Source of the DNA: Lepus europaeus
Taxonomy: Eukaryota; Chordata; Mammalia; Lagomorpha; Leporidae
Reading direction: 5' to 3'
Assembly: GCF_033115175.1 (NCBI RefSeq)
Contig: NC_084844.1
Coordinates: 34,381,885 to 34,445,884, forward strand
DNA: 64,000 nt
The translations under genes and the position numbers were made by a program. Of the stretch, positions 55,001-64,000 are shown piece by piece (the first letter of the stretch is position 1; each line of letters begins with the position of its first letter). The notes below the pieces were generated by a model. The model saw nothing but the letters and a program-made list of their open reading frames with translations, searched no databases and was not told the DNA's origin.

Positions 55001-55012
55001 TAAACCACATTT
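52001..55012. other. 3-kb SINE-free, AT-rich block
   Basis: No C-SINE, MIR, L2 or LTR was recognised, in a region where SINEs otherwise occur about every 1 kb. Poly-T at 52976-52992 and poly-A at 53431-53445 are the only low-complexity runs. No long open frame. 53040-53580 has balanced composition with no repeats and is the best candidate for a conserved non-coding element. Confidence 0.5.
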
Positions 55013-55318
55013 TTTAAAAAAAATTATTTATTCATCTGAAAGTCAGAGAGAGAGAGAGGAGAGACAGAGAGAGAGATCTTCCATTCCGCTGGTTCACTCA
55101 CCAGATGGCCACAACGGCCAGGCCAAAGCCAAAGCTTCTTCCTTTTCTCCCATGTGGATGGCAGAGGCCTAAACACTAGGACCATCTTCCACTGCTTTTC
55201 CAGGGATACTAGCTGGAAGCTGTATCAGAAGTGGAGCAGCTGGGACACAAACTGGTACCCTTATGAGATGCCGGTGCTGCAGACAGTGGCTTAACCAGAT
55301 GTGCCACAGTGCCGGCCC
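55013..55318 (-). repeat. C-SINE form II with target duplication
   Basis: Reversed copy, head RC 'gccacagtgccggcccc'. Flanking words 'ctaaaccacatttt' before and 'ctaaatcacatttt' after. Confidence 0.95.
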
Positions 55319-55836
55319 CTAAATCACATTTTGAGTCTACAGATTTATGACTGGAATAAGTTTAATGCTGAATTAGTCCTTATATAATGTGCTTTCCTAG
55401 AATAATAATGTTAGCTCCAAAATATATATTGATTTATTTATTGTACCCAAATAAAATTATTGAAATTTGGCAACACTATAAAACATCTACCTTAATTAAA
55501 AGCTACATATATTTTAGAATAAAATATATTCAATGATACTTTCCTAAGTCTCAGCACCTGGAAATGCATTCACAGTATCACCCACACAGCAAACAAATAT
55601 TTCATTTTTAGGACCAAAAAGATAGGGCTTCAGCCCTTAATTATTAAGGCTATGTTCTACAGAAAGTATAGTTATATTGTTATGAGGCTTACAGTCTTTG
55701 AGAATGTCTGCTTTGAATTTCTATTTATTCCTAGAAATTTATAGCGTGGCAAAACACAAGTGGCAAATGTATTTATCTACAAATTTAAAAATTTTTCTTA
55801 TAATTCTTCTAACTCCTCAATTAGAAGATCAAAAGG
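55319..55836. other. AT-rich unique DNA
   Basis: No gene or repeat family recognised. Confidence 0.5.
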
Positions 55837-56180
55837 GGCCGGCACCGTGGCTTAACAGGCTAATCCTCCGCCTTGCAGCGCCGGCACACCAGGTTCTAGT
55901 CCTGGTTGGGGCGCCGGATTCTATCCCGGTTACCCCTCTTCCAGGCCAGCTCTCTGCTATGGACCGGGAAGGCAGTGGAGGATGGCCTAAGTTTGGGCCC
56001 TGCACCCGCATGGGAGACCAGGAGAAGCACCTGGCTCCTAGCTTCGGATCAGTGAGATGTGCTGGCCGCAGCAGCCATTGGAGGGTGAACCAATGGCAAA
56101 AAGGAAGACCTTTCTCTCTGTCTCTCTCACTATCCACTCTGCCTGTAAAAAAAAAAAAAAAACAAAAACAAAAACAAAAG
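55837..56180 (+). repeat. C-SINE form I
   Basis: Sense copy, starting GGCCGGCACCGTGGCTTAAC, ending in poly-A followed by CAAAAA units. The overlapping 170-codon frame is SINE sequence plus chance. Confidence 0.96.
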
Positions 56181-57117
56181 GAAAGTGAGCAAGAAATACT
56201 AATTTTTTAAAGGATAAAAGAACAGAATTCCTGGCTTCTTCTAATTAAATCCTGTATGAAACCATGAAAATGGAAATGTGGTTATGCAGCTCATTGAAAA
56301 TCTAACCAATCAAGAGCAAACAGCAACCTTTGCTGGCTGTGTCAATCCAGTCTTTAATATAACAAAAGAAAAGGTGACAAGAAAAATAAGATCCAATGGC
56401 AATTCCCTTTTCTTAAAATAGTTTTGAGTACTGCTAAGAAACCATTGTTTGCGTAACTACCCAAATGAACGAAGTTAACATCTGCAGATGATGGTTTGCT
56501 TCTAGGTGTTAGGTGAAAATAACGATGAACACATTGCACAGACATTTGTTGGTTCATTTACCTGCAGTTAGGAGCCACTGTGGGCCAAGCACTGGGCTCC
56601 ACTCATCCAAATGCCAAATACCTAGCAGAATAGGGTGAGTTACTGAATTTCTCTACAGAGAAATTGTAAGTATATCTCTAGATTGCCTTTCATTTTCAAC
56701 CCATTATGTCATTGAAATTTATAGTTTCAGACTTTTTTTCATATCAAAAGTCTGAACATAATTTTTTTAAGAGAGAGGTTGATTTTAGATTATCCACTGT
56801 GTAGGCTCAGTCTGAAAATGTTCTTTCACATTGCCCCCAAGTAAATGACCTATTTTCAGGGCTGAGTTCTGAGGCAGTCAGGCCTTATCAAAGCCCTGGT
56901 GAGGGCTCTGTGGGTAAGATACCTTTGAGTGGGAAGAACTTGTAGGTTAGTGCATTTCTTTGGCCAGAGAGTTTTGCCCAACCAAAGGACTGTGTTCAGC
57001 ATCTACACAACATCATAGCTCACTGAATGGCAATATATACTCTTTCTGGGATATTCGCCTATGTATCTGTCTGATGAGATTAATCTCTCTTTTTTGGTCT
57101 AAAAACTTAGACTCTTC
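56181..57117. other. No gene recognised
   Basis: AT-rich unique-looking DNA; a short L2-like scrap near 56565-56610 only. Confidence 0.45.
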
Positions 57118-57134
57118 TTAACTTCCCAATTTTC

Positions 57135-57887
57135 TTTTCTTTCTTTCTCTCTCTCTTTCTTTCTCTCTCTCTCTTTCTCTCTTTTTTACATTTATTTGTT
57201 TGAGTGGTGAGTTTGAGAGAGAGGGTGAGGGAGAGACAGAGAAAGAGAACTTCTGGGACCGGTGCTGTGGCGCAGCGGGTTAATGCCCTGGCCTGAAGTG
57301 CTGGCATCCTATATGGGTGCCTGTTCAAGACCCAGCTGCTCCACTTCTGATCCAGCTCTCTGCTATGGCCTAGAAAAGCAGTAGAAGATGGCCCAAGTCC
57401 TTGGGCCCCTGCACCCACATGGGAGACCTGGAAGAAACTCCTGGCTCCTGGCTTCGGATCGGCACAGCTCCAGCCAGTGCGGACATCTGGGAAGTGAACC
57501 ATTGGATGGAAGACCTCTCTCTCTCTCTGCCTCTCCTCTCTCTAACTCTGACTTTCAAATAAATAAATAAATCTTAAAAAAAAAAAGAATTATCACAAAA
57601 AACTGTTGTAAAAGAAAAAAGAAAGAGATCTTCCATCCATTGGTTCACTTCCCAAATGCCTGCAATGGCAGGAGCTGGGCCAATCCAAAGTCAGGAGTCA
57701 GGAGCCTCCTCCAGGTCTCCTATGTGAGTGTAGGAGCCCGAGAACTTGGGACATCTTCCATTGCTTTCCCAGGCCATTAGCAGGGAGCTGGATTGGAAGT
57801 GGAGCAACTGGGACTCGAACTGGCAGCCATATGGGATACTGGCACCACAGGTGGAGGCTTAACCTACTACACCACAGCTCTGGCCCC
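57135..57887 (-). repeat. C-SINE form II split by a sense SINE
   Basis: Outer reversed copy: CT-rich tail 57135-57255, body and head 57601-57887. Target duplication 'taacttcccaattttc' (57119-57134) and 'taactttccaattttc' (57888-57903), 16 bp with one mismatch. Confidence 0.92.
57256..57600 (+). repeat. C-SINE form II nested in the previous SINE
   Basis: Full-length sense copy starting GGGACCGGTGCTGTGGCGCA, ending 'aaataaataaataaatctt' and poly-A. Confidence 0.96.
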
Positions 57888-57903
57888 TAACTTTCCAATT
57901 TTC

Positions 57904-58239
57904 ATGGCTCTTCCCCACCCCCTACGCCATAATCTCAGTCTAGTAGTTTTATTTTGATTAGACTTTCCAGATTTGTTTTTTCTCTTTCTCTCATTTATTT
58001 ATTTATTTACTTATTTTAGAGTCAGAGCTGCATTTTAGCTTCTTTATTCAAATTCTCTAATGCTGGTGAAATACACTCCAGTATTAAACTGAGATGTCTC
58101 CAGGGTAACAGAGCAGAGAACTGGCAGGATGTACTAAATAAGACTCTGAACTGCTTGAAATACCATGGAAAGCAACTAGGGATAATCAAAGACTTTATGG
58201 AATTTCAAGGAAGGGCACTCTTTGAATAAACATATATTG
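57904..58239. other. No gene recognised
   Basis: Unique-looking DNA with a TTTA-rich run near 57990-58018. Confidence 0.45.
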
Positions 58240-58495
58240 AAGAAATAAAATGCGTGTAGAACAGAGCAAAGCATATTATCTTTTGCATAACAAAAGGGGG
58301 ATAAAATATTCATATTTAGTTCCACTTATATAGAGAAGCACTAGAAGAATAAACAAAAAACAATAAAAATTGTGACTCAGGTAGTAAGAGAAGTGAGGGG
58401 CAGGGAAGGAACAGAGCCTATTTGAGTGTACCTTCCTATTAGTTTTGACTTTTGAACCACGGAATATAAAATTAAATTTAAAAATCTCTTGCAAA
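58240..58495 (+). repeat. Probable ancient L1 3' end
   Basis: 'ccacttatatagagaagcac', 'tgaggggcagggaaggaaca', and 'tttgacttttgaaccacgga' resemble an old L1 tail. Confidence 0.45.
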
Positions 58496-58752
58496 TCAGT
58501 AGATTGGGATTCACATAGGTGTCTTTAGGCCTGTCCTTGTAGACAAATCCTTCAGAAGTCCTCAACCTATCCTCTCCTCTTCCTCATGTCCTAGATTTTC
58601 TGCAGCTTCCACCTGCATCCGAGGCAGGGGACAGAAAACCCAATTCAAACCAATGTAAGCTAACATGGGAATTTACTGATTGAGGTAAACTGAGAAGTCC
58701 TGGCCTAGATCTTCAGGCACAGTTTGATTCATGAATGAAAGTAGACATCACA

Positions 58753-59020
58753 GGGCTGGCACTGTGGCATAGTAGGTTAAGCCACCATTTGTAACACTGG
58801 TATCCAGTATGGGCACTGTTTGTGTTCCAGATGCTCCACTTCCAATCCAGCTCTCTGCTATGGCCTGGGGAAGCAACAGAAGATGGCCCAAGTGGCTCTG
58901 GCTTCAGCCTGGCCCAGTGCTGGCCGTTGAAGACATCTGGAGAGTGAACCAGTGGATGGAAGATCTCTCTCTCTCTCTAACTCTGCCTTTCAAATAAATA
59001 AATGAATCTTTAAAAAAAGA
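58753..59020 (+). repeat. C-SINE form II, internally shortened
   Basis: Sense copy starting 'cagggctggcactgtggcat'. It lacks about 50 bases of the body after 'agatggcccaagt'. Normal A/T tail. Confidence 0.93.
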
Positions 59021-59114
59021 AGAAGAAAAGAAAGCAGAGACCACTAGATCCAGTCCTTTACTCGACTTCCTCAGATTGGTTCTGGTTTTTCTCTTTCTTT
59101 CTTTCTTTTTTTTT

Positions 59115-59246
59115 TTTTTAAGATTTATTTATTTGAAAGGCAGAGTTACAAAACAGAGTAGGGCAGTTGCGACTGGAGCTGGTGCCCATGTAGGATGCTG
59201 ACACTGTAGGCTGTGGCTTAACCTGCTACACCACAACGCCAGTTCC
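59115..59246 (-). repeat. C-SINE with large internal deletion
   Basis: Tail and head only (about 130 bp). Flanking words 'attggttctggttttt' before and 'attggttccggtcttc' after suggest a single insertion event. Confidence 0.92.
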
Positions 59247-59621
59247 AATTGGTTCCGGTCTTCGGCCCTGCCAGTGGTTCCTAGCAACTATAGGCTACTA
59301 ACATCACAGCCACCAATTACAGAAGAAAGGACCATATTTCCTCTGATAGCTTCAATAAAAGTCTCAAAACTGGGTCTTACCACCTTCGATTGTGCTATTT
59401 TGAATCATGTGCCCATCTTTCAACCAATGACTGTAATCAAAAAGACAGCAGCCATCATCATTGGCTTAATTAGGCTTGAGAACAGGATAACTTGCTTTTT
59501 CTGGAAGAGTACAGGCAGAAAGAGGGAAAAGAATAGTCTCCCATTGTGGGCTGTGTATACTGAGAGGCTTAGATGCTGGACAGTACATGCACTGATTGTT
59601 TGCTACACCACCCTTTATATA

Positions 59622-59913
59622 AATTTTTTTGAAAGATTGAGACAGACATAGATCTCCCATTGACTGGTTCAGTCTCCAAATGCCCACAACAGTCAGGACT
59701 AGGCCAGGTCAAAGCCAGGAGCCAGGGACTCAATCTAGGTCTCCCACATGATGGCAGGGATCCAACTACTGGAGCCATCATCTGCTGCCTCCCGGGGTGC
59801 ACATTAGCAGAAAGCTGGAATTGAGAGCACAGCTGGGACTCGAACCCCCCACTCTGATGTGGAATGTGGGTGTCCCAAGCAGCTTCTTAACTCCTATGTC
59901 AAGTGCCACCTCT
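59622..59913 (-). repeat. C-SINE form III
   Basis: Reversed copy: 'gggtgcacattagcagaaag', 'gggtgtcccaagcagcttct', ending 'tatgtcaagtgccacc'. Confidence 0.92.
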
Positions 59914-60929
59914 TCTAAAAGACTCTTCTCTCCCTCAGGGACTTGGCTTAGTCTTTACTCCTGTCAGACATCTCAAGTTTGGGGGAGACAACAATAAGTA
60001 GCTTTTCACAAGAGATTTGAGACCGAAATTAATACAAGAGTTTCTCAGCCTGAAGCAGGCTATTCAGAAACATTTTACTTTTCAAAGCAGGACAGGAAAA
60101 TTGCTAAGTTAAAAAAATAACTGCTTATATCCCCAAGCTAAAGTCAATGACCCAGGTAACACAATTGTTTGATGAATTTGACAAACTTTTTTCATGGGTT
60201 GCTTTGTTTTTGGCTGTTGTTGATATAAAAGCTGGGAATTATTGGGGCCTTTAAAATCCTTTTTAATATGTATTATTTCTGAACAATGACCATAGCCAGT
60301 CTTGACTCCATAAAGAAATGATTGAAAGGAGGCATTCTTCCCAGGGGAAGTTCTCAAATGCAAGTATTCCTGTGGCCTGGTTCTACCCTGTTATTCTGTG
60401 GCTGGTCTCAATTAGTTCTGTGCTGCAGCCATGCATTTGTGAAGATGGTAGTGGTGGTAAGGAATGTGCCGATTGGTTTGGAGAAGATTTCCATTTTCTC
60501 TTCATTTCTAGAACCCCGGCGACACTTCAGTCCAACACATGTGATCAGTTTGAGTGCATGAATAAAGCACTACTATATATAGTATGAGTGAATTCCAGGA
60601 TGCAAACTATATATAGTTGAGCCAAATAACAAGTTCGGTCTCATGTTACTCAGATTGGCAATGTTTAAAACATTTAAATAGTTCTTTCCAGCCACTCCTT
60701 GTGGAATGCTGGGACTTACTGGTGCCCCTTTGTGCACCCTGACTTTCAGCTGGACTGTTCTCATAAGTGCTTTTCTGGACTTTTGTCAAGTGAGAGCTCT
60801 TTCTATCTGGCTTCTATGTTAAGAGATGGTTCTGGCATTTCCAACCAGGAAGAGCTCAGGGCAGTAATTGGGTTGGATGGAGAAAAACGTGGGGAACTGC
60901 CTGGAATCTTTTTATTTTGTCATTTTCTT
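59914..60929. other. SINE-free unique DNA
   Basis: No repeat was recognised. An 89-codon frame at 60318-60587 contains a cysteine-rich stretch but has no recognised family. Confidence 0.45.
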
Positions 60930-61222
60930 AATTTTTAAAAAATTTATTTGAAAGGCAGAGATAGATCTTCCATCCACTGGTTCGCTCTCTCAAATGCCCC
61001 CCAACAGCCTGCATGGGGCTAGGCCAAAGCCAGGAGCCAGAACTGGGTCTCCCATAAAGGTGACAGGAACCCAAGTACTTAAGCCATCATCTGCTGCCCC
61101 CAGGGTGCACATTACCAGGAAGCTGGAATTGGAAGCAGAGCAAAGCCTCAAACCCAGACACCCTGATATGGGTTGTGGGTGTCCCAAGTGGCATCTTAAC
61201 CACTGTGCCACAAGCCTGCCCC
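60930..61222 (-). repeat. C-SINE form III
   Basis: Reversed copy: 'aaatttatttgaaaggcaga', 'gggtgcacattaccaggaag', ending 'ctgtgccacaagcctgcccc'. Confidence 0.93.
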
Positions 61223-61548
61223 ACCTGAAATTTTTAGGGGTGATTTGGGGGATGCTGATGGAGCATACCAGAGAAGGAAGGGTTAAGGGATTCATGCTAG
61301 GCCATCTTTTAGTGCTGCTCCCACCCATATGTACCTTTCCCTGCCTCTCTGATAGAAACTGTTCCTTTGGCAGGCACTCATCCAGCCAGTAAAGTCCATC
61401 TCACCCAAAAGAAAATTTAAAATTTTCACATTTCCATCAGCAGAACATTGAAGGATCCTACAGACATTTATTTTGGCATGTGGGTTGCCAACATGAGTAA
61501 GATGATTTTTGTCCCCAGGTTGTTCACAATCTTTTGGAGCTGGGAGAG

Positions 61549-61685
61549 GGGGGCAGGTGTATGGCTTAGTGGTTAAGATGCCTGTTAAAACCAAATCCTA
61601 GTCCTGCCTATTGTGGGCATTTGGGGTGTGGACCCCTGGATGGGAGTGCATGCTGTTTCTTCTTCTCAAATAAAAAAAAATACAT
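61549..61685 (+). repeat. C-SINE form III, internally deleted
   Basis: Sense head 'gggcaggtgtatggcttagt' joined to the 3' part 'tgtgggcatttggggtgtgg' and an A-rich tail; about half the element is gone. Confidence 0.88.
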
Positions 61686-61839
61686 AAAAGAATGAGGAGG
61701 GAAAGGACCATCTACCAGTATGTGAAGGATGCTTTGTAAAAGTCAGAGTATAGGCACAGGGAAGGTTCCATTTGCTTCAAATCTTTACTTCCTATTTATA
61801 CATCCTCTCTTCTACATCAAGTCATACTTCATTCTTTCC

Positions 61840-62330
61840 CACATTCAACTCTTTAAGCAAATGTCTGTTGAGTGTTGTCAGTGGAGCTGTGTTGGATTTT
61901 TATCCTCATGGGGGAAATCAGGTCATCAGCAAGCTGACAAGTGAGACATCATAGAGTGATAAATCAAGCCAGCCAAGGGATAGATAGGGACCGTGGAGGG
62001 GAGAGGAGAGGGGAAAGAGGGCAACAACAGGTCCAGAGATTTGTCCAGAGAGGGGACATTTGGACTGAGACCTGATTAGAAGGTAGGAAGTGACCAGGTA
62101 CAAGGAGATCTGGGAAATAGAGTGGCTGGTAGGTGAAAAGAGAATTATGTGAGATGAGCAAGGAACTTGCAGGAACAGAAAGGGTGGAGTGATGAGAACC
62201 TAGCACTGAGGGGGACAGGGATGGGAACTGAGGTGGAAAAGGTCACCTGGGCCCCAAAAGAAGACTGGGAGACCATGGGAAGGAACCTGAATTCTATTCC
62301 CAGTGCAATTTGGAGAAGAGCATGTATTTT
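61840..62330 (-). repeat. L2 LINE 3' region, reversed
   Basis: Purine-rich L2 text: 'gggacatttggactgagacc', 'tgattagaaggtaggaagtg', 'gcaaggaacttgcaggaaca' and 'gaccatgggaaggaacctga'. Confidence 0.6.
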
Positions 62331-62416
62331 ACAGTTGTCAGATATGCGTGTTTCTTACCTAGGATACTCTCTTCCTTGTATAATGATAACAGAATTAGCA
62401 ATTAAAATATTTTCTG

Positions 62417-62759
62417 GGCCGGCGCCGCGGCTCACTAGGCTAATCCTCCGCCTTGCGGCACCGGCACACCGGGTTCTAGTCCCGGTCGGGGCACCGATCC
62501 TGTCCCGGTTGCCCCTCTTCCAGGCCAGCTCTCTGCTGTGGCCAGGGAGTGCAGTGGAGGATGGCCCAGGTCCTTGGGCCCTGCACCCCATGGGAGACCA
62601 GGATAAGCCCCTGGCTCCTGCCTTCGGATCGGCGCGGTGCGCCGGCCGCAGCGCGCTACCGCGGCGGCCATTGGAGGGTGAACCAACGGCAAAAGGAAGA
62701 CCTTTCTCTCTGTCTCTCTCTCACTATCCACTCTGCCTGTCAAAAATTTAAAAAAAAAA
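62417..62759 (+). repeat. C-SINE form I, intact and young-looking
   Basis: Full-length sense copy starting GGCCGGCGCCGCGGCTCACT, ending in a long A run. The pol III B-box-like GGTTCTAGTCC is present near 62472. Target duplication 'aaaatattttctg' at 62404-62416 and 62760-62772. It keeps most CpGs, consistent with a recent insertion. Confidence 0.97.
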
Positions 62760-62772
62760 AAAATATTTTCTG

Positions 62773-63469
62773 CTTGATGAGCATGGAATTAGAACAAAGA
62801 AAGATGGATGGTCTTGGGGGCTATTTCACATGGGCTACAGCATTGAGGATTTTCCCTTTCAAATGTCTGGAGGTATGTGACACTAGGTACACTGAACTCT
62901 CTTGAATACATTTTAATTCAAGTCTCTTTGTTTTTTAGAGTTGCCTGTATTCTTTATCGTACCGTCCCCTTTCCTTATTTCTCTAACCTTCATTACATTT
63001 TTAGTTTATAGGTGATATTTAATCACTTCAAAGATCTCATCCAAAGCCCATGATAGGCTGGACCCTAATGGGAGGTATACAATTATGCAATATCGTATCC
63101 ATGGTTGGTGTATAATTCTTAGCACTACCTAGAGAGTGAGACTTCCTCACTCCATCTCTTGGCTTGAGGATTAGTCTTTCATTCTGGTTGCCACTCTGTA
63201 GTCACCAACCACAATATGTGTAATGTTTTGATATATAATCAAATCTTTACCCAAAGGATCTAGCCAGTTAGCAATTATAGAAGCCATATAAAAATAAGTG
63301 GTGGAGTGCCTCTCCTTTTGAGACCTCTTTTGCTCATTTCTTCAAGTGCTTAGAGCCCTAGGCAGTCCACTGAGCAAAAGAGATAAAATAGTTGCAAAAT
63401 GTCCTTCCAGCCTCCAAGTTCGAGAAAGCGTTTGTGGGTATATCTGGTTCTTAAAACCAAGATGTCAAA
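62773..63469. other. No gene recognised
   Basis: Unique-looking DNA, no repeat identified. Confidence 0.5.
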
Positions 63470-63748
63470 GTGGGCATTTGCCACATCAGTTAAGCCACCA
63501 CTTAGGGTGTCTGTCGCATACTGGAGTGCCTGGCTTCGAGTCTTGGCTTGGCTTCCTGCTAATGTGCATTCTGGGAGGCAGTGGGTAATGGCTCAAATAC
63601 TCAGGTCCCTGCCATTCACGTGGAAGACCTGGGTTGGGTCCCAGTCTCCTGGCTTTGGCCTTACTCAGCCTTTGCTGTTGTGGGCATTTGGGGAGTGAGT
63701 CAGTAGATGAAAGAGCTCTCTCTATCTTTCAAATATATAAACAAATGT
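63470..63748 (+). repeat. C-SINE form III
   Basis: Sense copy: 'gtgggcatttgccacatcag', 'gtgcattctgggaggcagtg', 'catttggggagtgagtcagt', and a short A/T tail. Confidence 0.93.
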
Positions 63749-64000
63749 TAAAACAAGACAAATCTAACAAACTGTATACCTGTAACTACTCTTGATGTAC
63801 AGGGTGTGTTTCCCATGCAGTATGCGGTATCTGTCTTTGATCATTTTCCAAGGTCTAACAGCCTCTGGTTCTCTTCACTCCTCCCTCTTCCTCCTTCCCA
63901 CCTCCGGGGCTCTTGCTGTTGCCATGACAACCAGAATGAAAAGCTCTGAAACCTTATCTCTTACTATGGGCACATGTCTCCCCATAAGGACATTATTGTG
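63749..64000. other. No gene recognised
   Basis: Unique-looking DNA to the window end, with a CT/TCC-rich stretch near 63873-63900. Confidence 0.5.

Larger units (their letters stand above)
58630..59520 (+). repeat. Ancient interspersed repeat, split by two SINEs
   Basis: Second copy of the unnamed family at 15045-15420: 'acccaattcaaaccaatgta', 'tgggaatttactgattgagg', 'cttcaggcacagtttgattc', and after the SINEs 'atcatgtgcccatctttcaa' and 'ccaatgactgtaatcaaaaa'. Confidence 0.5.

Noticed and set aside
55698-56210. 170-codon open frame
   Set aside because: Most of it is a form I C-SINE; the first part has no recognisable domain.
62417-62500. tRNA gene
   Set aside because: Box-like GGTTCTAGTCC belongs to the tRNA-derived head of the C-SINE; the cloverleaf is not preserved.
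62167-62751. 194-codon open frame
   Set aside because: Second half is a form I C-SINE; first half is a reversed L2.

Overview
The window is non-coding mammalian DNA from a lagomorph, most probably the European rabbit. The diagnostic feature is the C-type SINE (rabbit C repeat, CSINE), a tRNA-derived retroposon of about 320-350 bp. I count over 50 copies or fragments. I use my own labels for three forms. Form I is the youngest-looking and begins GGCCGGCGCCGCGGCTCA. Form II begins GGGGCCGGCGCTGTGGC. Form III is the most diverged and begins GGGCATTTGGCCTAGTGG. Older repeats shared by placental mammals lie underneath: MIR, L2, ancient L1 3' ends, MaLR LTRs, MER5A, MER2 and Tigger. No complete protein-coding gene, spliced exon chain, rRNA or functional tRNA could be supported. 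The longest open frames lie in GC-rich DNA or inside SINEs and look like chance.

Layout: 1-7 kb holds SINEs over L1, L2, MIR and a MaLR LTR. 7-15.7 kb is SINE-poor (one copy), GC-moderate and contains possible regulatory clusters with MEF2-like, AP-1-like and paired A/T motifs. 15.7-21.7 kb holds an L2 body split by SINEs, a nested SINE pair and an L1 fragment. 22.08-22.62 kb is a CpG island outside any recognised repeat, the best promoter candidate. 23-35 kb alternates SINEs with a SINE-free block (23.9-27.1 kb), a split L1 3' end, a Tigger relic and a MER2 broken by a SINE. 35.9-37.9 kb carries a 240-bp direct duplication. 38.25-39.5 kb is a MaLR LTR split by a SINE and by a gammaretrovirus-like solo LTR. 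40.6-51.2 kb is the densest SINE region, with repeated SINE-in-SINE nesting and a probable processed pseudogene at 44.5-45.8 kb. 52-55 kb is a SINE-free, AT-rich block. 55-64 kb returns to scattered SINEs over L1, L2 and an old repeat.

There are no genes here that work together. The content is a record of retroposition, plus a few candidate regulatory segments. I found no convincing undescribed biological system. The best items for follow-up are the CpG island, the local duplication, the solo LTR, the foldback SINE, the processed pseudogene candidate and the SINE-free blocks. Family names rest on remembered consensus features, not on a database search. Boundaries of old repeats are approximate.
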